Origin: Butyricimonas muris
Lineage (GTDB): Bacteria; Bacteroidota; Bacteroidia; Bacteroidales; Marinifilaceae
Length of the DNA stretch: 64,000 bases
Reading direction: 5' to 3'
Assembly (NCBI RefSeq): GCF_046365375.1
Contig: NZ_JBKEIT010000003.1
Location: 372,001 to 436,000 of the forward strand
This document shows positions 16,380-25,152 of this stretch, in pieces. Positions within the stretch are counted from its first letter, which is position 1. The number at the start of each line of letters is the position of its first letter. The notes beneath the pieces were generated by a model, which did not search any database, was not told where the DNA came from, and was given only the letters and a program-made list of their open reading frames with translations. Position numbers and translations under genes: made by a program.

Positions 16380-16787
16380 ATGAAAAAGAGGATCGTTTTT
16401 ATCATCGCGTTATTTTTAGGGTTGACAGGATTCAATGGGGAAAGTAGAATTATAGAGCAAAATAGTGTGAATTTCCAAGAGAGGGTTGCACTTGTAGGTT
16501 ATGCACCCCAAATAGTCAGACCGCTCAAGGATCTTATAGCTCCAGAAGGAAGTTCTATTACCTTTGTTGCCACTGTTTCGTCATCTGATTGTTTGGCGGT
16601 ATGGTACAAGAATGGAGAAATATTACCAGTTGGGGGAAGGTTCCAATTTTATATGAAAAAAAATACTGCAAAATTGACAATAGTAGATGTATTTCCAGAA
16701 GATGCTGGAGTGTATGTGGTGAAATTTCAAAACAGATATGGAGAGGCTATATCGACGGCGCGACTATTTGTTGAATTGTCGAGATAA
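16380..16787 (+). CDS. Secreted single immunoglobulin I-set-like domain protein
   Basis: A 135-residue protein with a Sec signal peptide (MKKRIVFIIALFLGLTG) and one C-terminal domain (about 43-133) that reads like a eukaryotic-type I-set Ig domain. It shows PEGSSITFVATV (strand B), LAVWYKNGE with the core Trp (strand C), TAKLTIVDVFPEDAGVYVV (E-F strands with the Asp-Ala-Gly-x-Tyr corner) and NRYGEAISTARLFVEL (G strand). The two cysteines of the usual disulfide are replaced by hydrophobic residues. The gene is AT-rich with its own promoter. Role unknown; secreted adhesion or binding is possible. Confidence 0.7.
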   Translation: MKKRIVFIIALFLGLTGFNGESRIIEQNSVNFQERVALVGYAPQIVRPLKDLIAPEGSSITFVATVSSSDCLAVWYKNGEILPVGGRFQFYMKKNTAKLTIVDVFPEDAGVYVVKFQNRYGEAISTARLFVELSR

Positions 16788-16916
16788 AAATAATTCTATT
16801 CGGTTTGTCGGCAAGAATTACTTCAAGATATATTGGAAATATTCTTGAAGTAATTCTTAACTATGAACTTTCTTTTATCAAAATGATACTTTTGAGCAGG
16901 TGTTATACAATCAAAA

Positions 16917-19900
16917 TTGAGCGTTATGAGCGGTAATCATGTCTTTATTGAAACTTTATATGGGTTCAAACGTGCCCGACGGAATGTCATCTTTTGGATG
17001 TTTGTAATTCTTGGAATCGTGGGAATCGTCCTTTACGTGTTCACGCCGTTGTCTGCTTTGCCTCATGTCAAAAGTATCGATCAACTTTTAAGGCAACCTC
17101 CGATGGAATGGGTATCCCGGGCATTACCTTCATCCATTCCCTTCACGTGTGCTTACTTGTTCAACATCTTGCAACTTTTCTTCGTGACGGTACTCGTTAT
17201 CAACGACACGAGATTAGTCCGTGTGGATAGTAGGGATGCCTTGAACGTTCACCCGCAAGGGAACTCGGAGAGTGCGGCAGGGAGCATAGTGGGAAAACTC
17301 GTTGCTATCTCCATAATCAACGTGTTAATCCTCGGTTTTTGCGGATTGCTGAACCTTCTTTTTTATCCCAAGGTGTTTAACATCGGGTATTACCTATTTT
17401 ATTGGTTGACGCTAAACCTTCCAACCCTTATCTTTTGCTTGGGGGTATCTACTCTTGTGTCAAGGCTAACGAGGAATCAAGGCTTGAGTGTGATTTTTTT
17501 GGCGTTAATTCTTGGATTGATGACCCTTCCCGGTTCGGTTTGGCTAAACGGGTTATTTGACCCTCTGGCGGCAAGGATTCCCAATATGTTTTCCGATTTC
17601 ACAGGCCACGTGCCCCCCGGTAGTTACTTGCTGCAACGGGTATTTATCTTGTTCCTCGGGATAGGGCTGGCTGTTCTTGCCGTGATCCCTTACCCTAGGA
17701 TTCATAATAATGTGCGGGTGGCATTCCGATTGGCACGTGTGACACTGCTTCCCTTGCTTCTTGCCGGAGGTTTTGCGGTCGCTTACGGTTTCCAATCCGT
17801 GTCTAATGAACGGGAAGCATTCCGGGAAACTTATTCAAAGTACACCCCCAGAAAGGTTTTAAAAATTGCCGACAATCAACTCCATTTGAAAGAAACGGAA
17901 AACGGGGGTATCTTCGTGACCAGTCGAATGACTGTAGCAAACAAGGATAACGAGGAACTTCCTTTGATTCTTTATTTGAATCCCGGACTTGTGATCTCCT
18001 CGGTTACCGTAGACGGGGCAAATGTCAAGTACCAGCGTGAACTGCAAGTGCTTCTTGCGGACTGTAAGGTTTCTCCCGGCGAGACAAAAGAAGTGATCGT
18101 GAAATACGAGGGGAAAATCGACAATAGTTTTTGTTTTCTCGATACCCCGGAAGAGAAGTATGCTTCCCCGGCAGTGAACACAATTGATATTTACCATTTC
18201 GGTTATAGTCCCGCATTTTGCGAGAAAGGGTACAAATTACTCACGCCGGAATGTGCTTGGTACCCGGTCAGTGTGCCTCCCTACGATGCATCCGGTTTCA
18301 GGCGAGCCATGTTTACCCGCTACAAATTGGAAGTGGAACATGATCCGAATTTGGTGGCAATATGCCAGGGAGAGGCGAATCGGGAAACGCATGGGAAGAC
18401 AATGTTCACCTTCGAGCATGACATGAAAGGAATTAGTCTTTGTGTAGGTAATTACAAAAAACGGGAAATCATAGTCGGTAGTGATGAGAAAAGATGGGAA
18501 TGGGATCAATCAATTCCTGACTCTAAAATATCGAAGTTTGCAAAGGATGAATATCCGACGCGGGTAGAGTTTTTCTACTTGCCCGAACATGAGTTTATGC
18601 TCGATATTTATGATAAAATCCCTAAAGAGGAGTGGAAGAACATAATCGAAAGTGCTAAAGTTTCAATAGGATTTTATGGTAATAATAACAATTATGCCGT
18701 AAAACGCATGATGAATAAAATTGCCGTTGATCCCACGCTACAATATCCTTACAGTTGGATCACCATAGTGGAAGTGCCGTGTGCTTTTCATGTGTTCACG
18801 GGGAAGGCCTTGCAGGAGGGAGAAAGGGTACAAGGGGGAATGATATTTCTCCCGGAAAAGAAATACTCGGTGGACATGTCTTTCTTTTCTGACAACAAGA
18901 GATTGAAAACTCAATTACGATCGTACGAAGAACCAGAAACTCAATTATGGTTTGATAATGAATTTCAACTGTTTGAGCGAGGAAGTTATGGTCTGGAATC
19001 AAGCGGTATGGGTAACACGAGTTTCGTTTACTCTGACGAGTGTCCTTTGATTAATGATGTCTTGTCTTTGGCTTTTAATCCCAACTTAAGTTGGGAGCAT
19101 GGGACGGATATAGAGTACTATGTCCTCGATTACATGAAAGAGCATAGTCTGGAAGAGGCTTTGAGTGATCCCTTATTGTCCCCGGATCTGCTTGATAAGA
19201 TTATCCGCAAAAAATGTATGGAGTTAAACGCTCTGTTGGCGATCAGAATCGGGAAAAAAGAATTTAACGATGCTTATCATGATTTCCTCAAGCGACACCT
19301 TTTCGAGGAAACGACTCTAGAGGAATTTTCTCGAGAAGTCTTCGCCCATTTTAATGTTAGGTTGGACTCCATTGTTATGAATTGGTTTAGAAGTAACGAG
19401 TTACCTCTTTTCGAGATAGACGGTCACGTCATTTATGTGGTGGATGAGAGGTATCGTATGCACAATACGTACGATATCAAGGTGTTTAACCGGGGAAAAG
19501 TGCCGGGTATTGTCCAGACGAGTGGTTACCGACCGGAAATGTGGATTATTCCTCCGGGAGAAGGACGGGCTATAAGAGCGCATGTATCTGCTGATAATAC
19601 TAACATATATACCATTATGGCTTTAAATATCCCGGGATATGTTGAATTATCAAGCGAGAAAAGGGATGTCTATACCGACACCACCACGTGGTATTTACCC
19701 CTCGATTCGACCTCGTTCTCAACTGTGAACGAGAACGAGATTATCGTGGATGACGCTGATCCGGGATTCACTATCCTTGAAACCAGAAAGTTTAATATAG
19801 CTTCTTTGTTCGGACAAGTCGAGACTCGTGCCAAGTATTACAAGTTTCCCCCTGAAGATCACTGGGGTTTTACGGTCAAAGAGGCTGGTGGTTATGGTTT

Positions 19901-20261
19901 TCCCGTGAAAGGAGCGTATTTTAAACAAGCCGGCAAGGGTAACCAAAAAGTACAATGGGAAACTGATTTACCCGAGGGAACATACGAGGTATTTTGTTAT
20001 CAACCTTTTGAAAGAAACAGAATCAGTGATTTCTTAAGGGAGTACTATTATACCGTATTTGACGGGAAGGAAGAACACGAGGTTGTGCTTTCTATGAGTA
20101 AGGATGATGGGGGATGGTTGTCCTTGGGTGTTTTTGATTTCCACGGGAAGGGAAGGGTGATATTGAGTGACAGGGATCGTAAACGTAATTCCGCTGACAA
20201 AGATAGTGACCCGCAAGTTGTCGTTGCTGATGCCATAAAGTGGGTTAAAGTTCAGAAATAA
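16917..20261 (+). CDS. ABC-2-type permease fused to degenerate M1-peptidase-like and golvesin-like domains
   Basis: The 1114-residue protein starts with a membrane part of about six helices (residues 20-285) resembling ABC-2 permeases. Next comes a large periplasmic region (about 300-880) with the beta-sheet pattern and C-terminal WFRSNELPLFEI segment of M1 aminopeptidase-like domains. No HExxH zinc motif occurs anywhere, so peptidase activity is unlikely. The last 130 residues (GFTVKEAGGYGF, PEGTYEVFCYQPF, GGWLSLGVFDFHGKGRVIL, VVADAIKWVKV) look like a golvesin C-terminal-type beta-sandwich. No ABC ATPase gene is adjacent. Function unknown. Confidence 0.65.
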   Translation: MSVMSGNHVFIETLYGFKRARRNVIFWMFVILGIVGIVLYVFTPLSALPHVKSIDQLLRQPPMEWVSRALPSSIPFTCAYLFNILQLFFVTVLVINDTRLVRVDSRDALNVHPQGNSESAAGSIVGKLVAISIINVLILGFCGLLNLLFYPKVFNIGYYLFYWLTLNLPTLIFCLGVSTLVSRLTRNQGLSVIFLALILGLMTLPGSVWLNGLFDPLAARIPNMFSDFTGHVPPGSYLLQRVFILFLGIGLAVLAVIPYPRIHNNVRVAFRLARVTLLPLLLAGGFAVAYGFQSVSNEREAFRETYSKYTPRKVLKIADNQLHLKETENGGIFVTSRMTVANKDNEELPLILYLNPGLVISSVTVDGANVKYQRELQVLLADCKVSPGETKEVIVKYEGKIDNSFCFLDTPEEKYASPAVNTIDIYHFGYSPAFCEKGYKLLTPECAWYPVSVPPYDASGFRRAMFTRYKLEVEHDPNLVAICQGEANRETHGKTMFTFEHDMKGISLCVGNYKKREIIVGSDEKRWEWDQSIPDSKISKFAKDEYPTRVEFFYLPEHEFMLDIYDKIPKEEWKNIIESAKVSIGFYGNNNNYAVKRMMNKIAVDPTLQYPYSWITIVEVPCAFHVFTGKALQEGERVQGGMIFLPEKKYSVDMSFFSDNKRLKTQLRSYEEPETQLWFDNEFQLFERGSYGLESSGMGNTSFVYSDECPLINDVLSLAFNPNLSWEHGTDIEYYVLDYMKEHSLEEALSDPLLSPDLLDKIIRKKCMELNALLAIRIGKKEFNDAYHDFLKRHLFEETTLEEFSREVFAHFNVRLDSIVMNWFRSNELPLFEIDGHVIYVVDERYRMHNTYDIKVFNRGKVPGIVQTSGYRPEMWIIPPGEGRAIRAHVSADNTNIYTIMALNIPGYVELSSEKRDVYTDTTTWYLPLDSTSFSTVNENEIIVDDADPGFTILETRKFNIASLFGQVETRAKYYKFPPEDHWGFTVKEAGGYGFPVKGAYFKQAGKGNQKVQWETDLPEGTYEVFCYQPFERNRISDFLREYYYTVFDGKEEHEVVLSMSKDDGGWLSLGVFDFHGKGRVILSDRDRKRNSADKDSDPQVVVADAIKWVKVQK

Positions 20262-20295
20262 TAGTCTGTATTATCGTTGGAAAAGTTTATATTAT

Positions 20296-20334
20296 ACTTC
20301 GCTTCACGTTATTCAAGTGAAGCGAAGTGTTGTT
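20296..20334 (+). terminator. Terminator-like hairpin
   Basis: ACTTCGCTTCAC (20296-20307) pairs perfectly with GTGAAGCGAAGT (20317-20328) across a 9-base loop, followed by a weak T-rich tail (GTTGTTAATT). Confidence 0.7.
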
Positions 20335-20461
20335 AATTAATTATTCGAGACAGAAAATACGGCACGAGTGTATAGGATAGAGAATCGTGTTCTTGTTCGA
20401 TATATTTGCAATAAAAAATATTGTGTCCTATTTTAGTTAGGTGTTATTTCCGGAAAAGTAC

Positions 20462-20469
20462 TAACTTTG
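20462..20469 (+). promoter_or_regulatory. Putative -7 box for the PlsC-family gene
   Basis: TAACTTTG fits TAnnTTTG, 27 bases before the start codon. No clear -33 element. Confidence 0.5.
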
Positions 20470-20496
20470 GCAAGATTTTAGGAAATAGTAAAAGCT

Positions 20497-21045
20497 ATGA
20501 AATATATCGCACGTCTGATACTGAAAATGTTCGGTTGGAAACTCAAGGGAAGTTTGCCCGTGGATAAAAAAGCGGTGGTGATTTCCGTGCCGCATACTTC
20601 TATTATGGATTTTATATGGGGAAAGCTCACGTTCATGAGTTATGGGATTCCTACTTATATATTAATGAAGAAGGAATTTTTCTTTTTTCCCTTGGGGGCT
20701 ATCCTGAGAGCCTTGAACGTGATTCCCGTTGACCGGGGAAATAAAGAAAATCATCTTGTAGAGCGGATGGTGGAGGAGTTTAATAAGCGGGACGTGATGT
20801 ACCTGACGATTACCCCGGAAGGAAGTCGCAAAAAGCGAAAGAAATGGAAGAAAGGATTTCTGGTAATCGCGAGAGAGGCGGGTGTTCCCGTGTATCTGGG
20901 CAGAATCGATTATAAAGATAAATATTGCACGTGGGGACCTCGGTTTGTTCCCTCGGATGATCCGGATGCCGATTTGAAATACATCATGTCGACTTACAAG
21001 GACGCTAATCCCCGTCATCCGGAAAACTTTTCGGCAGGAGATTAA
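20497..21045 (+). CDS. 1-acylglycerol-3-phosphate acyltransferase family protein
   Basis: A 182-residue PlsC-type acyltransferase with the His-Asp box VPHTSIMD (HX4D, residues about 31-38) and a second box TPEGSRKKRKKWKKGF. This small form is common in Bacteroidetes, where it is thought to act on lysophospholipids or related acceptors at the inner membrane. The exact substrate cannot be read from the sequence. The omega-amidase gene follows after 17 bases and may share the transcript. Confidence 0.85.
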   Translation: MKYIARLILKMFGWKLKGSLPVDKKAVVISVPHTSIMDFIWGKLTFMSYGIPTYILMKKEFFFFPLGAILRALNVIPVDRGNKENHLVERMVEEFNKRDVMYLTITPEGSRKKRKKWKKGFLVIAREAGVPVYLGRIDYKDKYCTWGPRFVPSDDPDADLKYIMSTYKDANPRHPENFSAGD

Positions 21046-21062
21046 ACTAAAATAAAAGGATT

Positions 21063-21830
21063 ATGAAGGTAGCAATCGTACAGGCACGTTTGGAATGGGA
21101 AAATGTTCCCTTGAATTTGAAACTCTTCAACAAACGTATGAGTGACATAAACGGGGTGGATATTATCGTGCTGCCGGAGATGTTTTCTTCCGGTTTCACG
21201 ATGACGGGTAAAGATCAGGTGGCTCCTTTCCACGAGGCGGTATACCGGTGTATGCAGGATTGGGCGGACGAGAAAGACGCTTTGGTCATGGGCTCGACCA
21301 TTTATTTTGAAGACGGACATTATTTCAATCGTTTGCTGGCGGCATTCCCGGGAGGGAAAGTGTTGCATTACGATAAAAGGCACCGTTTCACGATGGGGCA
21401 TGAAGACGAGCATTTCACCGCCGGGCACGAGTTGCCGGTGTTTGAATACAAGGGCATGAAGATCGCGCCTTTCATTTGTTACGACCTGCGATTCCCCGTG
21501 TGGAGCCGTAATACTTCCGGGTATGACTTGGCTGTTTATGTGTCTAACTGGCCGGAGGCAAGGAGGGAGCCTTGGCAGATATTGTTGAAGGCGAGGGCTA
21601 TCGAGAACCAGTGCTACGTGGTGGGCGTGAACTGCGTGGGGGAGGACGGAAACGGTCTGCAATATTCCGGCGATTCTATGGTGATATCTCCCCGGGGAGA
21701 GGTGCTGGTGGCTTGTGAGCCTTATGCCGACGAAGTACAGGTGGCGGATGTCGATTTGGGTGCTTTGGAAGGGTTCCGTGAAAAATTTCCCGTTTTGGAA
21801 GATAGAGATGAATTTACAATTGATGAATAA
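21063..21830 (+). CDS. Omega-amidase / carbon-nitrogen hydrolase (Nit2/YafV type)
   Basis: A 255-residue nitrilase-superfamily enzyme with the catalytic triad visible: Glu in VLPEMFSSGF, Lys in HYDKRHRF and Cys in FICYDLRFP. The combination with GHEDEHFTAG is typical of omega-amidases, which hydrolyse alpha-ketoglutaramate and alpha-ketosuccinamate as metabolite repair. Cytosolic. It sits between the PlsC-like gene and a DPP4-like gene, with small gaps. Confidence 0.85.
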   Translation: MKVAIVQARLEWENVPLNLKLFNKRMSDINGVDIIVLPEMFSSGFTMTGKDQVAPFHEAVYRCMQDWADEKDALVMGSTIYFEDGHYFNRLLAAFPGGKVLHYDKRHRFTMGHEDEHFTAGHELPVFEYKGMKIAPFICYDLRFPVWSRNTSGYDLAVYVSNWPEARREPWQILLKARAIENQCYVVGVNCVGEDGNGLQYSGDSMVISPRGEVLVACEPYADEVQVADVDLGALEGFREKFPVLEDRDEFTIDE

Positions 21831-21851
21831 ATAATAACAGCAGAAGAAAGG

Positions 21852-23975
21852 ATGAAAAAAACATTGTTGACGATAATCGGATTAAGTATGATGTTCGGTT
21901 TGAATGCACAGGAGAAGATTTTGACCATGGAAGAGGCTGTCGTGGGGTACCATTTGTATCCGCGGGCAAAGTATATCCAATGGCAGGGGGATAAGAATCA
22001 GTTTACTTATCTCGACCGTGAAGGACTCACGGGTGAGTCGGCGGATAAAGGTGAGAAAACCGTTTTATTGACCGTGCCGGAGTTAAACAAAATTATCGGG
22101 GCTGATTTGAAAGGCTTCCCTAATTTTTCTTGGTTGGACGGAAACACGCTGGTAGTTGCCCGTCAAGGGAAAATTTACCATATCGACGTGGAGAAAAAAC
22201 AGTTGAAACAAACTTTTTCTTTCCCGAAAGGGGCGGCTAATCAGACCTACTCGAAGGCAGGTAACATGTATGCTTACACGGTAGACAACAATTTGTATTA
22301 CATGGATGAACGGGGAAACAGTTACGCCGTGACTTCCGATGAGAACAAGAATATCGTGAACGGTCAGGTGGTTAGTCGCAACGAGTTCGGTATCACGGGT
22401 GGTATATTTTGGTCGCCCGACGGTAAGAAACTTGGGTTTTACCGTAAGGACGAGAGCGAAGTGACGAATTTTCCCTTGTTGGACATCAATAGCCGTACCG
22501 GAGATCTGAAAGAAATCAAATACCCGATGGCGGGAATGAAGTCCGAGTTGGTGACGATGGGGGTTTATGACATCGCTTCCGGTACTACTGTCTTTCTGGA
22601 CGTGAATGATTTCGGGCGGGAACAGTATCTCACGGGCGTGACGTGGGCGCCGGAATCCGACATCGTGTATGTTCAGGTGTTGAACCGGGGACAGGATCAC
22701 ATGCGTCTGAACAAATACGATGCTTCTACCGGGAAACAGATTGCCACGTTGTTCGAGGAAAAATCCGATACTTACGTGGAGCCTCAAAACGGGCTGGTTT
22801 TCATGAAGAATAACCCGAAACAGTTCCTTTACGAGACGAATAACCGGGACGGTTATTTCAATCTTTACTTGTATGACGTGAACGGCAAGCTGATCAAACG
22901 TCTGACGGATGTCGATGCAGACGTGGCTTACGCGGGTATGGATCGTGCCGGGAAGTACGTGTATTACCTCTCTTCAGAAGTGTCCCCGGTGGAAAAACAA
23001 CTTTTCCGGGTAGACGTGAAGAGTGGCAAGAAAACCCGTCTGACTCCCGAGGAAGGTTGGCACACGATCACGATGAGCGGGGATTGCAGTTATTTTATCG
23101 ATAGTTACAGTAGTGTAAAGACCCCTCGCAACGTTGATTTGGCTACCAATAGCGGTAAAGTGGTACGCCGTGTTCAAGAGGTGGAGAACCCGAACAAGGA
23201 TTACAACTGGGGTGAAGTTACTTTGGGCTCTATAAAGGCTGACGACGGTAGTGATTTATACTATCGGTTGATTAAGCCTATGAATTTCGACCCGAACAAG
23301 AAATACCCGGTAATTCATTACGTGTATGGCGGACCGCATGCTCAAATGGTGACCAATATCTGGAATGCCAATATCCGCATGTGGGAAATGTATATGGCTC
23401 AACACGGTTACGTGGTATTTATCATTGATAATCACGGTACCCCGAACCGGGGAAAGGCTTTCGAAGAGGTGATTCATCGTCAATGCGGTCAGGTGGAAAT
23501 GAAAGATCAGGTGAAAGGTATCGAGTGGCTGAAGTCATTCCCTTGGGTGGATGCAGAGCGTATTGGTGTTCACGGTTGGAGTTACGGCGGGTTTATGACG
23601 ATTTCGTTGATTACCAATTACCCCGATATTTATAAAGTGGGTGTTGCCGGAGGTCCCGTGATTGACTGGAAATGGTACGAGGCCATGTATGGAGAGCGTT
23701 ACATGGACTCCCCGCAGGAGAATCCCGAGGGGTACGCCAAAGTGAGTTTGATCGCCAAAGCCAAAGACTTGAAAGGCAAATTATTGATTTGTCAAGGTGC
23801 TGTCGATCCTGTTGTGGTATGGCAACATAGCTTGAGTTTTATCCGGGAATGTATCAAAAATAACGTGCAAGTGGATTACTTCCCTTATCCTTGTGCCGAG
23901 CACAATGTTATGGGACGTGACCGTATTCATCTGATGCAGAAAGTGACGGATTATTTTGAAGATTACTTGAAATAA
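21852..23975 (+). CDS. Dipeptidyl peptidase IV family S9 serine peptidase
   Basis: A 707-residue exported peptidase. A signal peptide (MKKTLLTIIGLSMMFGLNAQ) is followed by an eight-bladed beta-propeller region (about 30-440), then the alpha/beta hydrolase domain. The nucleophile is in GWSYGGFMT, the acid in QGAVDPVVVW and the His in CAEHNVMGRDR. DPP4 enzymes release X-Pro or X-Ala dipeptides from peptides in the periplasm. Substrate preference is inferred from family. It ends at a strong bidirectional terminator. Confidence 0.93.
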   Translation: MKKTLLTIIGLSMMFGLNAQEKILTMEEAVVGYHLYPRAKYIQWQGDKNQFTYLDREGLTGESADKGEKTVLLTVPELNKIIGADLKGFPNFSWLDGNTLVVARQGKIYHIDVEKKQLKQTFSFPKGAANQTYSKAGNMYAYTVDNNLYYMDERGNSYAVTSDENKNIVNGQVVSRNEFGITGGIFWSPDGKKLGFYRKDESEVTNFPLLDINSRTGDLKEIKYPMAGMKSELVTMGVYDIASGTTVFLDVNDFGREQYLTGVTWAPESDIVYVQVLNRGQDHMRLNKYDASTGKQIATLFEEKSDTYVEPQNGLVFMKNNPKQFLYETNNRDGYFNLYLYDVNGKLIKRLTDVDADVAYAGMDRAGKYVYYLSSEVSPVEKQLFRVDVKSGKKTRLTPEEGWHTITMSGDCSYFIDSYSSVKTPRNVDLATNSGKVVRRVQEVENPNKDYNWGEVTLGSIKADDGSDLYYRLIKPMNFDPNKKYPVIHYVYGGPHAQMVTNIWNANIRMWEMYMAQHGYVVFIIDNHGTPNRGKAFEEVIHRQCGQVEMKDQVKGIEWLKSFPWVDAERIGVHGWSYGGFMTISLITNYPDIYKVGVAGGPVIDWKWYEAMYGERYMDSPQENPEGYAKVSLIAKAKDLKGKLLICQGAVDPVVVWQHSLSFIRECIKNNVQVDYFPYPCAEHNVMGRDRIHLMQKVTDYFEDYLK

Positions 23976-23984
23976 TTGAACAAT

Positions 23985-24026
23985 AAAATAAATCAGCCAA
24001 CTAATTCTAGTTGGCTGATTTATTTT
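23985..24026. terminator. Bidirectional terminator, 19-bp stem
   Basis: Arms 23985-24003 and 24008-24026 are perfectly complementary around an ATTC loop, with A- and T-rich ends. It serves the DPP4-like gene and the convergent pseudogene. Confidence 0.9.
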
Positions 24027-24039
24027 ATGTCGAAAGTTT

Positions 24040-24390
24040 TTATAACTTTTCAATCTCTTCTCGCGATAAGCGGGTTCCTTTAATTATAACCTCTGTTGGA
24101 ACTTCCAAGGCTTTTAAGTTTTTGGCTATTTGTTTTTTCTTTTCACCTTCCTCAAATCCTTTAATATGCCCTTTCTTTTCTGCCGTTTTAACCACACTGT
24201 ACCAATCCCGGAAAACTTTCAGGCTATCCTCGTATTCAAATAGTTCTTACTTGGAGAACCCGGCAATTTCTGCCACTTTGAAAAAACGTTCGAAAACTCG
24301 TTCCTGTATCATGTCTGTGCTGAACAACTTCTTGAAACCGAAGTCGGTGTAAGGATTGATATATCGTTCTTGTAAACCTTCGCTTCCTAT
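24040..24390 (-). pseudogene. PD-(D/E)XK nuclease family transposase (Rpn-like), degraded
   Basis: Reading the minus strand gives GLQERYINPYTDFGFKKLFS, the start of a PD-(D/E)XK family transposase (PF12784), then jumps directly to FERFFKVAEIAGFSK, a segment normally some 200 residues later. An in-frame TAA follows that segment, and the tail ELFEYEDSLKVFRDWYSVVK and TRLSREEIEKL continues after it. The catalytic core is missing, so this is a deletion remnant with a nonsense codon. Relatives promote DNA breakage and recombination. Confidence 0.8.
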
Positions 24391-24515
24391 GTTTTTTTGT
24401 TTATTGTTATAACAAAGATAATATAAACTTACAAGAAATCAAAGTTCAACTGGAATCAAGTATGTGAAGTTGGAGGCTGTTCCTTTTAAGCGTTGAATTT
24501 ACGATACGATTCCTG

Positions 24516-25037
24516 TTACAGTATCTTTTCGTATAACTGGAATTTGTGCAGTCCGTACTCTCCAAGTCCCAGATCGACTGTAGCCACGTGTTTGAATCCA
24601 AATTTCTCGTACAGTTTGATGGCGGGAATATTGTTCACGTAAACGTCCAGACGAATCGCAGTCATACCTTGCTCTTTTCCTGATTCACACGCGAAGGAGA
24701 TTAATTTTTTCCCGATGCCGGCTTTCAGAAAGTCCGGGTGAACGACAAGCGTGTGAATCACGAATATTTTACTGTAATCCGAATCAATACCCCACGGTGC
24801 AATTTTGTACGCTTCTTCCGGGTGATGATTCAGTATTATGGAACCGATAATCTGCCCGTCGCATCTTGCCACGTACAAGTTACCTTCTTTGACACCCTTT
24901 TCCGCGTTTTCCCGGACGGGGTACACTCCTTTGATCCATCCCGGGTGGTTAATATCGGATGCAAGGAAATCATTCAAGTCATTATATAATTGTTCCAGCT
25001 CGTTGATGTCTGCTGCCGTCCCTTTTTCTATAATCAT
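24516..25037 (-). CDS. GNAT family N-acetyltransferase
   Basis: A 173-residue acetyltransferase with the GNAT core: IFVIHTLVVHPDFLKAGIGK (beta4 and the acetyl-CoA binding loop) and IRLDVYVNNIPAIKLYEKFG (beta5 and following helix). The substrate is not evident. It is transcribed away from a TonB-C gene, with divergent promoters sharing a short region. Confidence 0.9.
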   Translation of the reverse strand: MIIEKGTAADINELEQLYNDLNDFLASDINHPGWIKGVYPVRENAEKGVKEGNLYVARCDGQIIGSIILNHHPEEAYKIAPWGIDSDYSKIFVIHTLVVHPDFLKAGIGKKLISFACESGKEQGMTAIRLDVYVNNIPAIKLYEKFGFKHVATVDLGLGEYGLHKFQLYEKIL

Positions 25038-25062
25038 TTTGTCATATTCATGAATCCGGTAA

Positions 25063-25094
25063 CAAATATAATGGCTTTTTTGTTTCTTCCCAAA
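25063..25094 (-). promoter_or_regulatory. Promoter of the GNAT gene
   Basis: On the minus strand TTTG (25094-25091) and TATATTTG (25070-25063) are 20 bases apart. Confidence 0.65.
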
Positions 25095-25095
25095 G

Positions 25096-25125
25096 TTGTT
25101 TTTTATTCTTGATTTATTATATTTG
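25096..25125 (+). promoter_or_regulatory. Promoter of the TonB-C gene
   Basis: TTG (25096-25098) and TATATTTG (25118-25125) are 19 bases apart. The -33 element lies back to back with that of the GNAT promoter, one base away. Confidence 0.65.
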
Positions 25126-25152
25126 TAAAATAATTCTCAAATTTATAGACGT

